Of a stretch of DNA of 64,000 nt, positions 9,841-18,668 are shown one piece after another. Made by a program: the position numbers and the translations under genes. Each line of letters starts with the position of its first letter. Position 1 is the stretch's first letter. Below the pieces are notes generated by a model. It had not been told where the DNA came from. It saw only the letters and a list, made by a program, of their open reading frames with translations, and did no database searches. This stretch comes from Streptomyces sp. NBC_00663 (GTDB lineage: Bacteria > Actinomycetota > Actinomycetes > Streptomycetales > Streptomycetaceae): assembly GCF_036226885.1 (NCBI RefSeq), contig NZ_CP109027.1, forward strand, positions 3,596,001 to 3,660,000, written 5' to 3'.

Positions 9841-11091
9841 TCAGACCGCCGAACCCGCCTTCCAGTCCGCCCAGTTCAGGTTCCAGCCGTTGAGGCCGTT
9901 GTCCGGGGAGACCGTCTTGTCGCCGGTGTTCTGGACGATCACGACGTCGCCGATGATCGAGTTGTTGTAGAACCAGTAGCCGGCCGTGCCCTTGTCGTTG
10001 GCGCCCTTGGTGTCGGAGAGGCCGACGCAGCCGTGGCTGGTGTTGACGCTGCCGAAGATGGACTTCGCGCCCCAGTAGTTGCCGTGCACGAAGGTGCCGG
10101 AGTTGGTGAGGCGGATGGCGTGCGGCACGTCCTTGATGTCGTACTCGCCCTTGCCGTCGTCGTCGGTGAAGCCCACGGTCGCGCCGTTCATGCGCGTCTC
10201 CTTGAACTTCTCGGACATCACCATGATGCCCTCGTACGTCTTGTTCTCCGGGGAGCCCGCCGAGATCGGGATCGTCTTGATCGTCTTGCCGTCCTGCGTG
10301 ACCTTCATCTGCTTGGTCTTCGCGTCGACGTACGTGATCTGGTTACGGCCGATCTTGAAGGTGACCGTCTTCTGCTGGACGCCGTAGACACCGTCCGCAC
10401 CCTCGACACCGTCCAGCGCGAGCTTCAGCGTGACGGTGGAGTTCTCGGTCCAGTAGTCCTCGGGGCGGAAGTCGATGCGGTTGGCGTTGAACCAGTGCCC
10501 GACGACCTCCTGGCCGCTGGACGAGGAGACCGTGATCCCCTTCTGGACGGCCGCCTTGTTGGTGATCGCCTTGTCGAAGTTGATCGACACCGGCATACCG
10601 ACGCCGACCGTGGAGCCGTCGTCCGGCGTGAAGTAGCCGAGGAAGCTGTTGGACGGGGAGACCGTGGTGAAGGACGCGTTCTCGTGGGCCACGCGGCCGT
10701 CGGAGTCCTTCGCCTCGGCGTTGACCTTGTAGGTCGTCGACCGCTCCAGCTGGGCGCTGGGCTTCCAGCTGGTCTTGTCCGCGGATATCGCACCGCTGAC
10801 GGCGGCGCCGTCGGCGGTGGTCATCGTGACCTCGGTGAGCGTGCCCTTGCTCACGGTCACGGCCGCGGAGTTGTTGATGGAGGCGTTCTCGGAGCCGTCC
10901 TTGGGTGTGATCTTGATGTCGGCCTCGGACGTCTTCTTGGCCGCCGCCTCGTCGGCCTTGGCCTGCGAGGTGTCGCTGCTGCCGCTGCCGGAGGCGTCGT
11001 CGTCGCCACCGGAACACGCCGAGAGCACCAGCACACCGCCGAGCAGTGCGGACGCGACCGCCAGGCCCCTGCGCCGCTTACTGACCGTCAT
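9841..11091 (-). CDS. L,D-transpeptidase lipoprotein (YkuD domain)
   Basis: 416 residues from the ATG at 11091, which has GGAGAAG six bases upstream; in-frame ATGs at 11106 and 11163 are less well placed. The N-terminus is a lipoprotein signal (KRRRGLAVASALLGGVLVLSAC), so the protein is anchored outside the membrane. Two Ig-like domains follow, then the YkuD catalytic domain with HGNYWG and SHGCVGL; the nucleophile is Cys355. The layout is that of mycobacterial LdtMt2-type enzymes, which make 3-3 cross-links in peptidoglycan and are the targets of carbapenems. The gene stands alone between two terminators. Confidence 0.93.
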   Translation of the reverse strand: MTVSKRRRGLAVASALLGGVLVLSACSGGDDDASGSGSSDTSQAKADEAAAKKTSEADIKITPKDGSENASINNSAAVTVSKGTLTEVTMTTADGAAVSGAISADKTSWKPSAQLERSTTYKVNAEAKDSDGRVAHENASFTTVSPSNSFLGYFTPDDGSTVGVGMPVSINFDKAITNKAAVQKGITVSSSSGQEVVGHWFNANRIDFRPEDYWTENSTVTLKLALDGVEGADGVYGVQQKTVTFKIGRNQITYVDAKTKQMKVTQDGKTIKTIPISAGSPENKTYEGIMVMSEKFKETRMNGATVGFTDDDGKGEYDIKDVPHAIRLTNSGTFVHGNYWGAKSIFGSVNTSHGCVGLSDTKGANDKGTAGYWFYNNSIIGDVVIVQNTGDKTVSPDNGLNGWNLNWADWKAGSAV

Positions 11092-11283
11092 CACACGCTT
11101 CTCCATCGTTGCCGATTCCCCAAAGACCCAAGAGCCCCCCGTCAAACCCGAGAGTCCCGTCAATGAAACCTAAACGCTACGACCGGTTCGTCCCGTTCCA
11201 CATTCTTCGAACGTGTGGGGCACACCACGTCCGCCGTGGCGGGTGGTGCGACTGTCGGTCCGTGCGCCCCCTGAGACGACGAA

Positions 11284-11311
11284 ACCCCGGGCGGCGGTTG
11301 CCACCCGGGGT
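11284..11311 (-). terminator. Terminator of the acidic small protein gene
   Basis: ACCCCGGGCGG and CCACCCGGGGT form an 11-bp stem with one G-U position, 20 bp beyond the minus-strand stop at 11332, followed on that strand by TTTCGTC. Confidence 0.75.
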
Positions 11312-11331
11312 CACGATTTCCCCAAGGGCGC

Positions 11332-11673
11332 TCAGCCGGCCGCCTCTTCGTCGTCCGCGTCCTCATCATCCTCGTCGAGGTCCCACTCCGGCGAATCCGG
11401 GTCGTAGTCGATCCGCTCGCTGGACCAGGAGGCCTGCACCAGCTCCACCCCGGGCACCTCGCTGACCAGGTCGAACGGGTCGACGAGATAGGCGAGGGCC
11501 TCCGCGGTGTCTTCCGTCACAGCGCCCTCGGCATGCGCCTGTTCGTCGGCCGGCATCTCGTGATCGTCGGCGATACGCTCCAGCGCGGCCTTGGTGACGG
11601 CGTCCTCCTGCTCGATCTCCACCACCAATTCCACCCGAAGCCGCACAAACCGTGAAGTCTCTTCAGTGCTCAT
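11332..11673 (-). CDS. Small acidic protein of unknown function
   Basis: 113 residues from ATG 11673 (MSTEETSRFVRLRVELVVEIEQ); an extension to 11790 is possible but begins in non-conserved-looking sequence and overlaps the divergent gene. The first 40 residues look like a beta-alpha unit, the middle is charged, and the end is almost pure Asp/Glu (DEDDEDADDEE). No signal peptide or membrane segment, so cytoplasmic. I recognise no domain. It is divergent from the LADTG-type surface protein at 11784 and has its own terminator. Confidence 0.7.
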   Translation of the reverse strand: MSTEETSRFVRLRVELVVEIEQEDAVTKAALERIADDHEMPADEQAHAEGAVTEDTAEALAYLVDPFDLVSEVPGVELVQASWSSERIDYDPDSPEWDLDEDDEDADDEEAAG

Positions 11674-11783
11674 GTCCCGGAGAGTACGGCGCTTTCCTCC
11701 CGTGACTTTCCCGTGACCCGCGTCTTTCACTAACATCGGCCCACACGGCCAATTCGCCAGCGCCACAAGGGGATCGATATTCC

Positions 11784-12074
11784 GTGTCATCCGCTCGCCG
11801 TCCGTTGCTGACCGCCACCGCCGCAGGCACGCTGCTGTGCGCCATGTGGTTCGTCCCGTCCGCCAACGCGACCCAGGACGAACCGGCGAGAACGCAGGTC
11901 ACGCAGCAGGCCAGGGTGTCCACCGTCGCCACCCAGGACACCGTCGAGGGCACGCGTCTCGCCGACACCGGAAGCTTCGACACCACCCCGTACGTCGTCG
12001 GCGGTACGGCGTTCCTCGCGCTCGGCGCCGGCTTCGTCACCTACTCCGTACGCCGGGAACGTCACGGTTTTTGA
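11784..12074 (+). CDS. Small LADTG-motif cell-wall-anchored or membrane protein
   Basis: 96 residues, GTG start behind AAGGGGAT. Parts in order: signal peptide (residues 1-30, ending NA-TQ), a short Thr/Gln/Val-rich spacer, the pentapeptide LADTG at about 59-63, a hydrophobic helix (VVGGTAFLALGAGFVTYSV) and a basic tail RRERHGF. This is the layout of a sortase substrate; the LAxTG form fits class E sortases of streptomycetes, which also anchor the long chaplins. The exposed part is only about 30 residues, so it is either a tiny surface protein or a membrane peptide that keeps a sorting tail. Substrate status is inference. Confidence 0.75.
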   Translation: MSSARRPLLTATAAGTLLCAMWFVPSANATQDEPARTQVTQQARVSTVATQDTVEGTRLADTGSFDTTPYVVGGTAFLALGAGFVTYSVRRERHGF

Positions 12075-12116
12075 ATCGACTTGACGGAGCTTTGACCAAA
12101 ACCTCATAGTCCGCTC

Positions 12117-12905
12117 ATGAAGAGATCATCGAGGGCGCGCATAAGCGCCACGCTCGCCGTGAGCGCGCTGTCGCTCGCCCTCATCACCGGTTGCTCCGAC
12201 GAGGGTTCGGACGACACCAAGGGCACCGACGCCAAGGAGTCGGCCGCCGCCTCGTCGGCGCCGGCCGCGAAGGCACTGACCTCCGCCGAGCTGGAGAAGC
12301 TGCTGCTCGCCAAGGGCGACATCAAGGGCTTCGAGGCCGAGTCGGGCGACGACACCCTCCCCAAGTCCAAGAGCGACGTGAAGACCGACAAGGCGGAGTG
12401 CGACCCGCTGGCCTGGGCCACCGCCGCGCTCGCCCCGGGCGACACGGACGCGAACGCCAGCAACACCCTCACCGCGGAGACCTCGGCGGCCTCCAAGGAC
12501 CCGTCGGACCTCAGCGAGGCCGACCTCGAGAGCGCCTTCGACGTGAGCATCACGTTCGTCGGTCTGTCCTCGTACGACGGCGACGGCGCCGAGAAGGCCG
12601 TGAAGGCCGTCTCCGACGGCGTGACGGCCTGCTCCGGCGGTTTCGGCATCAAGGCCGAGGGCGAGAACTCCAAGGTCACCAAGGTCGCCACGGCGAAGAG
12701 CTCCGGCGCCGGTGACGAGTCGGTGGCGTTCTCCGAGGACGTCGACATGGACGGCGAGGGCACGGCCACGTTCCTCACCGAGGTGGTCCGCAAGGGCAAC
12801 ACCGTCGCCACGTTCTACTCCGTCAACCTGGCCGCGCTGGGCAAGGGCGGCAAGACCGAGATCCCGGCCGAGGTCGTCACGGCCCAGGTCGCCAAGCTCA
12901 AGTAA
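12117..12905 (+). CDS. Lipoprotein of unknown function
   Basis: 262 residues. The N-terminus is a lipoprotein signal with lipobox ITGC and an Asp/Ser/Lys-rich linker. The body (about residues 50-262) alternates short helices and strands and ends VVTAQVAKLK; several Cys occur (AECDP, TACSGGFG), possibly forming disulfides outside the cell. No known domain recognised. It follows the sortase-like protein by 42 bp on the same strand and ends in a strong terminator, so the two may be cotranscribed. Confidence 0.8.
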   Translation: MKRSSRARISATLAVSALSLALITGCSDEGSDDTKGTDAKESAAASSAPAAKALTSAELEKLLLAKGDIKGFEAESGDDTLPKSKSDVKTDKAECDPLAWATAALAPGDTDANASNTLTAETSAASKDPSDLSEADLESAFDVSITFVGLSSYDGDGAEKAVKAVSDGVTACSGGFGIKAEGENSKVTKVATAKSSGAGDESVAFSEDVDMDGEGTATFLTEVVRKGNTVATFYSVNLAALGKGGKTEIPAEVVTAQVAKLK

Positions 12906-12917
12906 GCACACGTAAGA

Positions 12918-12949
12918 AAAGGGGCCCGGTCACCCGACAGGGCCCCTTT
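12918..12949. terminator. Bidirectional terminator between lipoprotein gene and hutH
   Basis: AAAGGGGCCC pairs perfectly with GGGCCCCTTT. It is 12 bp after the lipoprotein stop and 14 bp before the end of the convergent hutH. Confidence 0.85.
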
Positions 12950-12963
12950 CGGCTGCCCGCGGC

Positions 12964-14508
12964 CTACTGGAGCGGCCCCGTCACCGACTCCGCCGCCGCC
13001 ACCAGCTGCCCGCTGCGCACGAACACGTCCGCCGCGGCCAGGTCCGGCGCCAGGAAGCGGTCGGGGCCCGGCCCCTGCACACCGGCCTTGCGTACGGCCT
13101 CGATGACCGCGCGCGAGGCGGGCGCCGGGGTGAGGCCCTCACGCAGTTCCACGGCGCGCGTGGCGGCGTACAGCTCGACGGCGACGACCCGGGTGAGGTT
13201 GTCGACGGCGGTACGCAGCTTGCGCGCGGCGGACCAGCCCATGGAGACGTGGTCCTCCTGCATGGCGGAGGACGGGATGGAGTCCGCCGACGCCGGTACG
13301 GCCAGCCGCTTCAGCTCGCTGACCAGCGCGGCCTGGGTGTACTGGGCGATCATCAGCCCGCTGTCCACGCCCGCGTCGTCGGCGAGGAACGGCGGCAGCC
13401 CGTGGCTGCGGTTCTTGTCGAGCAGCCGGTCGGTGCGCCGCTCCGCGATGGACGCGAGATCGGCGACGGCGATGGCGAGGAAGTCCAGGACATAGGCCAC
13501 GGGCGCGCCATGGAAGTTGCCGTTGGACTCGACCCGCCCGTCGGGCAGGACGACGGGGTTGTCGACGGCGGAGGCCAGCTCCCGCTCGGCGACGAGCCGC
13601 GCGTGGGCCATGGTGTCGCGTCCGGCGCCCGCGACCTGCGGGGCGCAGCGCACCGAGTAGGCGTCCTGGACGCGCGGGGCGTCGTCCTGGTGGTGGCCGG
13701 TGAGCTGGGAGTCCTTCAGCACGGCGAGCATGTTGGCGGCGCTGGCGGCCTGCCCCGGGTGGGGGCGGATGGCGTGCAGTTCGGGCGCGAGGACCTTGTC
13801 CGTGCCGAGGAGGCCCTCCATCGACAGGGCGGCCGTGATGTCGGCCGACTTGTAGAGCATCTCCAGGTCGGCGAGGGCCATGACCAGCATGCCGAGCATG
13901 CCGTCGGTGCCGTTGAGGAGGGCCAGGCCCTCCTTCTCGCGCAGTTCGACGGGCGTGATGCCGTGCTCGGCGAGCAGTTCACCGGCCGGACGCACGACAC
14001 CGTCCGGACCCTCCGCGTCCCCCTCGCCCATCAGCGTCAGCGCGCAGTGCGACAGCGGCGCGAGGTCGCCGGAGCAGCCGAGGGAGCCGTACTCGTGCAC
14101 CACGGGGGTGATCCCGGCGTTCAGCACGTCGGCCATGGTCTGCGCGACCTCGGGCCGCACACCGGTGTGTCCCGAGCAGACGGTCTTCAGCCGCAGGAAC
14201 ATCAGCGCCCGGACGACCTCCCGCTCGACGCGCGGCCCCATGCCGGCGGCGTGCGAGCGGACAATGTTGCGCTGTAGCTGAGCACGGAGCTCGGTGCTGA
14301 TGTGCCGGGTCGCGAGAGCGCCGAAGCCGGTACTGACGCCGTAGACCGGGTCGGGCTTGGCGGCCAGCGCGTCCACGATCTCGCGGGCGGCGGCGAGGGC
14401 CGCGACCGCCTCCCCGGAGAGCTCGATGCGGGCGCCGTCGCGCGCCACGGCGAGTACGTCGGACGCGGTCACCCCGGACGTCCCCACCACCACAGTGTGC
14501 ATATCCAT
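12964..14508 (-). CDS. hutH: Histidine ammonia-lyase
   Basis: 514 residues from ATG 14508 (MDMHTVVVG); a much longer open frame to 15291 belongs to the antisense of the next gene. It deaminates L-histidine to urocanate, the first step of histidine use. The prosthetic MIO group forms from residues 145-147, here Cys-Ser-Gly in GSLGCSGDLAPLSH rather than the commoner Ala-Ser-Gly; this Cys variant is known in streptomycete enzymes. Other family motifs present include YGVSTGFGAL, LLNGTDG, SRNFHG-like SNGNFHG and QEDHVSMG. No other hut gene is nearby. The 73 bp to the next gene carry no clear operator. Confidence 0.96.
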   Translation of the reverse strand: MDMHTVVVGTSGVTASDVLAVARDGARIELSGEAVAALAAAREIVDALAAKPDPVYGVSTGFGALATRHISTELRAQLQRNIVRSHAAGMGPRVEREVVRALMFLRLKTVCSGHTGVRPEVAQTMADVLNAGITPVVHEYGSLGCSGDLAPLSHCALTLMGEGDAEGPDGVVRPAGELLAEHGITPVELREKEGLALLNGTDGMLGMLVMALADLEMLYKSADITAALSMEGLLGTDKVLAPELHAIRPHPGQAASAANMLAVLKDSQLTGHHQDDAPRVQDAYSVRCAPQVAGAGRDTMAHARLVAERELASAVDNPVVLPDGRVESNGNFHGAPVAYVLDFLAIAVADLASIAERRTDRLLDKNRSHGLPPFLADDAGVDSGLMIAQYTQAALVSELKRLAVPASADSIPSSAMQEDHVSMGWSAARKLRTAVDNLTRVVAVELYAATRAVELREGLTPAPASRAVIEAVRKAGVQGPGPDRFLAPDLAAADVFVRSGQLVAAAESVTGPLQ

Positions 14509-14581
14509 ATTCAGGAGCGTACGCAGTGAAGACGAAGATGTCACGAGTGGGGGCGGGGTTCGCCCCTTACTCCTACGTACG

Positions 14582-15736
14582 TCACAGCCGGCGCCCGCGG
14601 AACCGGCGACGCTCCCCGTGCGCCTCACGCTCCCTGGCGGGCGCGTCCGCGAGCCGTACGACGGGATCGTCCGGCCCCTCCCGCCCCGCGACGACCGGCT
14701 TGGCGGCCCGCTCCGCCTTGGCCCGGTACTGGGCGGCGTCGGCCAGCCGGAACAGCCGACGGGCCGAGCGGACCGGCCCGATGGGATCCTCGGTGGAGGC
14801 GACCCCGCAGGCCACCCCCTCCCCCAGCTCCAACTCCGCGGCCCGGCGGCAGAGTTCGTCGGCCGCCTTGACGACCTCGTCGGCGGCGGGGCCGACCGCG
14901 AGCAGACAGAACTCGTCACCCCCGAGCCGCGCCGCCAGCGCCCCCGGCAGCATCGCGCCGCACAGCGACAGCACGGAACCGAACCGCTCCAGGAGCCGGT
15001 CGCCGACGGCGTGCCCGAGGGTGTCGTTGACCCGCTTGAGCCCGTTGAGATCGCAGACGACGAGGCTGACGACGACACCCTCCCGCTTGTGCCGCTCGAC
15101 GGCCTCGTCGAGCCGTACGTCCACGGCACGCCGGTTGGCCAGCCCGGTGAGGGCGTCGGTGAACGCCAGCCGCCGGGCCTCCTCCAACCGCTCCGCCTGC
15201 GCGATCCCGGCGGCGACGACGGCGGCCAGGACGGTGGCGAAGTCGGCGTCGGCCCGGCCGAAGACGGGCTCACCGGCCGGGCGGGCGACATACAGCTCGC
15301 CCCAGGCCCGGCCGTTCAGGACGATCGGCGCGACGACACAGCAACCGCGGCCCCTCCTGCGGAGGGCGGCGACGCGCTGATGGACGTACCCCGGACGGCG
15401 GCCCGCGGCCGGTCCCTCGGCCGTCTCCACCCACGCGTTGGGCTCACCGCCGCCCGCCCAGCGCTCGTGCAGGAACTCGGTGATCTCCGGGAACTGGTGC
15501 ACCGGGTAGGCCTCGGCGTCGGGGAACTCGTCCTCGTCGGGGGCGCGGTCCCCGACGTTGACGAGGACGCGGAGCCGTCCCAGCTCGCGTTCCCATACCG
15601 ACAGGGCGGCGAAGCTGCCGCTCAGGGCACGGCAGGCACCGGTCGCCGCCGCGCGCCAGGCCTCGCGTGAGCCGTGAGCCGCGGCCATGCCCTGCGCCAG
15701 CGCGACGACTGCCGTGAGCCGCGTGTCCTCCGCCAT
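14582..15736 (-). CDS. cdgE: GAF-GGDEF diguanylate cyclase
   Basis: 384 residues. A GAF-type sensor domain covers residues about 1-190, then the GGDEF domain with GGDEF at 272-276 (ARLGGDEFCLL), preceded by DALTGLANRRAVD and CDLNGLKRVNDTLGH. The active motif is intact, so synthesis of c-di-GMP is expected. The RxxD inhibitory site normally found just before the motif is not there (GALAARL), suggesting no product inhibition. No membrane segment, so cytosolic. Position next to hutH matches S. coelicolor SCO4931, named cdgE in the literature I recall; the symbol rests on that synteny. In Streptomyces c-di-GMP delays development through BldD. Confidence 0.85.
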   Translation of the reverse strand: MAEDTRLTAVVALAQGMAAAHGSREAWRAAATGACRALSGSFAALSVWERELGRLRVLVNVGDRAPDEDEFPDAEAYPVHQFPEITEFLHERWAGGGEPNAWVETAEGPAAGRRPGYVHQRVAALRRRGRGCCVVAPIVLNGRAWGELYVARPAGEPVFGRADADFATVLAAVVAAGIAQAERLEEARRLAFTDALTGLANRRAVDVRLDEAVERHKREGVVVSLVVCDLNGLKRVNDTLGHAVGDRLLERFGSVLSLCGAMLPGALAARLGGDEFCLLAVGPAADEVVKAADELCRRAAELELGEGVACGVASTEDPIGPVRSARRLFRLADAAQYRAKAERAAKPVVAGREGPDDPVVRLADAPAREREAHGERRRFRGRRL

Positions 15737-15820
15737 TGCTCCAGGTTAGGGAGGTTTTGTCGGAAAGGGGCGTTGGATGGGCGCCTGGGGTGACAGGGGC
15801 AGCGGGTTGCGGGGCGGCTG

Positions 15821-15871
15821 ACGGCTGGTGGGAGCTTGTCGCGCAGTTCCCCGCGCCCCTGAAAAGCCTTC
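15821..15871 (-). repeat. Dispersed intergenic repeat, type A (copy 2)
   Basis: Minus-strand copy: GAAGGCTTTTCA then GGGGCGCGGGGAACTGCGCG and ACAAGCTCCCACC. The repeat runs to the last base of the enoyl-CoA hydratase stop codon, so it sits immediately at that gene's 3' end. Confidence 0.85.
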
Positions 15872-16665
15872 TACTCGCCCGGCCATTCCGGGGGCCGCTT
15901 CTCATTGAAGGCGGCTACGCCCTCCGCCCGGTCCCCCGAGAAGGCAACTGAGCGCCAGGCCGCGTCCTCCACCTCCAGGCCCGCCCGCAGGTCCAGCCCA
16001 TGTCCCAGGCGCAGGGCCTTCTTCGCCGCGCGCAGGCCCACCGGGGAGTTGGCCGCGATCCTGGCGCCCGTCGCGAGGGCCTCCTCCCGGTCCTGGCCCT
16101 CCTCCACCAGTACATCCACCAGCCCCAACTCCCTTGCCTCCGCGGCCTCCACTCGCCTCGCCGTGAAGATGAGTTCGGCGGCGCGCGCCGCGCCCACGCG
16201 TCGCGGCAGGAGCTGCGTTCCTCCGCCGCCCGGGATCACGCCGACCGACACCTCCGGCAGACCCACCACCGCCGTACTGTCCGCCACGATCAGGTCGCAG
16301 GACAGGGCCAGCTCGAAGCCGCCGCCGAGCGCGAAGCCGTGGACGGCGGCGATGGTCGGTACGGGCAGTTCCAGTACGCCGGTGTAGGCGCCGCGCGCGA
16401 CGGGCCGCTGCCGGACCAGATCGGCGTCCGTGAAGGAGTTCCGCTCCTTCAGATCGGCGCCGACACAGAACGCCCGCTCATGGGTCGACGTCACCACCAC
16501 CGCCCGTACGTCCCTGTCCTCGCCCAGCGCGGCGCAGGCGGTGGCGACCGAGCGGGCCATCGCCGTCGACACGGCGTTCATGGCCTTCGGCCGGTCCAGG
16601 GCGAGTTCCGCGACGTGCCCATGCCGTCGTACCAGCACGAACTCCCCGTACCGTTCCTCGCTCAT
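15871..16665 (-). CDS. Enoyl-CoA hydratase/isomerase
   Basis: 264 residues, ATG at 16665 behind GGAGGG. Crotonase fold: the CoA-binding segment (RAFCVGADLKER), the first oxyanion region (AVHGFALGGGFELALSCDLIVA) and the second (LPEVSVGVIPGGGGTQLLPRRVG). The pair Glu (GGFELAL) and Glu (LPEVSVG) sits where the two catalytic acids of true hydratases lie, consistent with hydration of 2-enoyl-CoA in fatty-acid beta-oxidation. A GTTAAC-type palindrome lies 11 bp upstream of the start and is the likely control site. No other beta-oxidation gene adjoins it. Confidence 0.9.
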   Translation of the reverse strand: MSEERYGEFVLVRRHGHVAELALDRPKAMNAVSTAMARSVATACAALGEDRDVRAVVVTSTHERAFCVGADLKERNSFTDADLVRQRPVARGAYTGVLELPVPTIAAVHGFALGGGFELALSCDLIVADSTAVVGLPEVSVGVIPGGGGTQLLPRRVGAARAAELIFTARRVEAAEARELGLVDVLVEEGQDREEALATGARIAANSPVGLRAAKKALRLGHGLDLRAGLEVEDAAWRSVAFSGDRAEGVAAFNEKRPPEWPGE

Positions 16666-16676
16666 GACACCCTCCA

Positions 16677-16692
16677 GTTAACGCGGGTTAAC
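16677..16692. promoter_or_regulatory. GTTAAC-GCGG-GTTAAC operator candidate
   Basis: GTTAACGCGGGTTAAC, two GTTAAC hexamers separated by four bases, 11 bp upstream of the enoyl-CoA hydratase ATG. AT-rich symmetrical boxes are rare at this base composition and resemble TetR-family operators of fatty-acid genes. The regulator is not evident in the window. Confidence 0.5.
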
Positions 16693-16880
16693 AGACTTCA
16701 CCGGGCCCGATCATCGCAGCCCGGCCGGAGCGGCGGAAGGGCGGACGGTTCCTGTATCGCCGCCCGACACCCCGTTCGAGTGACATCCCGCCCAACTCGG
16801 TCCCCATCGCCCACGGGAGCGCATAGCGTGCGCTGCGCCACGGCGCACCGGGGGCGCGAGGGCATTGGGGAGGGGTCGCC

Positions 16881-17489
16881 ATGACCACGATGACGGACAC
16901 GCACACGGAGGGCACGGCTGCCGGGCTGTCGGTTCCCGACGCCGTACCGCAGCGCCTCTTCGGCTCACGCGGCCGGCACCGCCGTCCCCGGCCCCGCAAG
17001 GTGCTGCTCGCCGTCGGCGGGCTGGCCGTGGCAGCCGGCGCGCTGAGCCTCATCCGCATGGCTCCCGAGGGCGGTCTGGGCGGCGGTCTCGGCACCGCGG
17101 AGGCCGAACCCCGCCTCGACGACCCGCACGCCGGTTCCGGCACGGACCGGGCGACCAACGCCGCCGCCACGCTCCCGGCGGTCCCGAAGGTGAGCCCGTC
17201 GGCGACCTCGCCCATGGGTGGGGTGAGCCAAGTGCCGCTGCCGCCGTCGACACCGGCGAGGGTCGTGGCGTCGACCCCGGGTCCCACGACCATCCCGGAC
17301 GCCCCGAACCCGACGACGGCGGCCCCACAGCCGACCCCGACGCCCACCCGGACGCCGTCCCCGGCACCGAGTCAGAGCACGAGCACACCGCCACCGGCCC
17401 CGGCGACACCGACGCCGAGCCAGCCCAGTGGCGGCGGTGGGGTCTGCGTGCCGGTGATCGGCCTGTGCGTAGGTCCGCTGGGCCGGTAA
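16881..17489 (+). CDS. Membrane protein with proline/threonine-rich exterior
   Basis: 202 residues. An N-terminal basic cytoplasmic segment (residues 1-35), one membrane helix (VLLAVGGLAVAAGALSLI, about 37-55), then a Gly/Ala-rich stretch and a Pro/Thr/Ser-rich region (PTPTPTRTPSPAPS style, about 125-185) ending CVPVIGLCVGPLG. The repeats suggest an extended, perhaps glycosylated, linker through the wall. No enzymatic domain is visible. It lies divergently from the enoyl-CoA hydratase and convergently with cya; a dispersed repeat follows its stop. Confidence 0.75.
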   Translation: MTTMTDTHTEGTAAGLSVPDAVPQRLFGSRGRHRRPRPRKVLLAVGGLAVAAGALSLIRMAPEGGLGGGLGTAEAEPRLDDPHAGSGTDRATNAAATLPAVPKVSPSATSPMGGVSQVPLPPSTPARVVASTPGPTTIPDAPNPTTAAPQPTPTPTRTPSPAPSQSTSTPPPAPATPTPSQPSGGGGVCVPVIGLCVGPLGR

Positions 17490-17498
17490 ACGCCCTCA

Positions 17499-17543
17499 AG
17501 GGGCGCGGGGAACTGCGCGACCAGCCCCCACACACCCGCAGCC
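17499..17543 (+). repeat. Dispersed intergenic repeat, type A (copy 3)
   Basis: GGGGCGCGGGGAACTGCGCG, then ACCAGCCCCCACACACCCG, starting 9 bp after the stop of the membrane protein and lying between it and the convergent cya. Confidence 0.85.
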
Positions 17544-17555
17544 AACCGACGAACC

Positions 17556-18668
17556 CTACTCAGGCTCACTCCGCCGAGTAAGCAACCAAGGCTCGACAAC
17601 CCCAAGCCCTCGCACCGGCCGCTGCCACATCGGCTGGAGCGCGAAGCGGTACGTCGGCGGCTCCTCGCCCTCCTTCTCGGCGGCGGCCGCGGCCTCGGCG
17701 GCCTCCGCCTCGGAGGCGGGCGCCTCGGCGGTGCGGATCAGTTCCTGGGCGAAGTCGGTGTCGACCAGGACGGCGTCGCGAGGGGCTATCGACGTGAGCC
17801 GGGACGCCAGATTGACGGTCGTGCCGAAGACATCGCCCATCCGGGTGGTGACCGTGCCGAAGGCGATGCCGACGCGCAGCTCGGGCATGGTCTCGTCGTT
17901 CGCCATGGTCTCGATGAGGCGCAGCGCGATCTCCGCGGCGACCCCCGCGTCGTCGGCGGCGTAGAGCACCTCGTCACCGAGGGTCTTGATGAGACGCCCG
18001 CCGTGCGCGGCGACCAGGTCGGCGGCGGTGGTCTCGAAGGCCTCGACGAGCTCGCCGAGCTCCTCCTCCTCCATCCGCCGGGTCAGGCGCGTGAACCCGA
18101 CGAGGTCGGCGAAGCCGACGGCGAGGCGCCGGTCGACCATCTCCTCGTCGTCGGCCGCCTGCACCACCCGCCCCGCGGACGCGGCGAGCTGCCGGCGCCA
18201 GACGTAGACCAGGAACTCCTCCAGCTCGGGCAGGAGCAGCTCGATGATCGGGTACGTCACCTCGGTACGGGTCATTCCGGGCTCGGGCGGCTCGGTCAGC
18301 CCCTCCAGGAACGAGTCGATCTGCCACTCGGCCAGCCGGGCCGTGGTCTGCCCGGTGGACCGGGCCACCTGCACGGCCATCGCCTCGCTGAGCAGCCCGG
18401 CCTCGACGAGACCGGCGAGGCGCCGCAGGGCGAGGACATCGGCCTCCGTGAAGGCCTTGGCCTGTCCGACGTCGGCGAAGCCCATGGCCCGCCAGAAGCG
18501 GGTGGCCAGCTCCATGGAGACACCGGCGGTACGGGCCGCCTGAAAGGGCGTGTAGCGCCGCTCCGCACCGAGGATCAGCGCTTCGAGACGCACGGCGAGC
18601 GGGTGCGGATCCCCTCCGGGGTCGGCGCCGTTCGTGTCCGCGCCGGAACCCGTGTCGTCGACGGTCAC
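17556..18668 (-). CDS. cya: Class III adenylate cyclase
   Basis: 370 residues, GTG start. The first about 170 residues are a regulatory helical part (TPFQAARTAGVSMELATRFWRAMG); the cyclase homology domain lies at about 185-310: VGFADLVGFTRLTRR carries the first metal Asp, TLGDEVLYAADD the second, and GDVFGTTVNLASRLTS the transition-state segment. It converts ATP to cAMP. The gene and its neighbours match S. coelicolor cya (SCO4928), whose loss impairs germination and aerial growth; that link is established knowledge for the ortholog. An Ala/Glu-rich linker follows the catalytic domain. A small hydrophobic segment is absent, so the enzyme is probably soluble. Confidence 0.94.
   Translation of the reverse strand: MTVDDTGSGADTNGADPGGDPHPLAVRLEALILGAERRYTPFQAARTAGVSMELATRFWRAMGFADVGQAKAFTEADVLALRRLAGLVEAGLLSEAMAVQVARSTGQTTARLAEWQIDSFLEGLTEPPEPGMTRTEVTYPIIELLLPELEEFLVYVWRRQLAASAGRVVQAADDEEMVDRRLAVGFADLVGFTRLTRRMEEEELGELVEAFETTAADLVAAHGGRLIKTLGDEVLYAADDAGVAAEIALRLIETMANDETMPELRVGIAFGTVTTRMGDVFGTTVNLASRLTSIAPRDAVLVDTDFAQELIRTAEAPASEAEAAEAAAAAEKEGEEPPTYRFALQPMWQRPVRGLGVVEPWLLTRRSEPE

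Noticed and set aside
14509..15291. N-terminal extension of hutH
   Set aside because: The frame stays open into the GGDEF gene but the added residues are low-complexity and hutH is complete from 14508.
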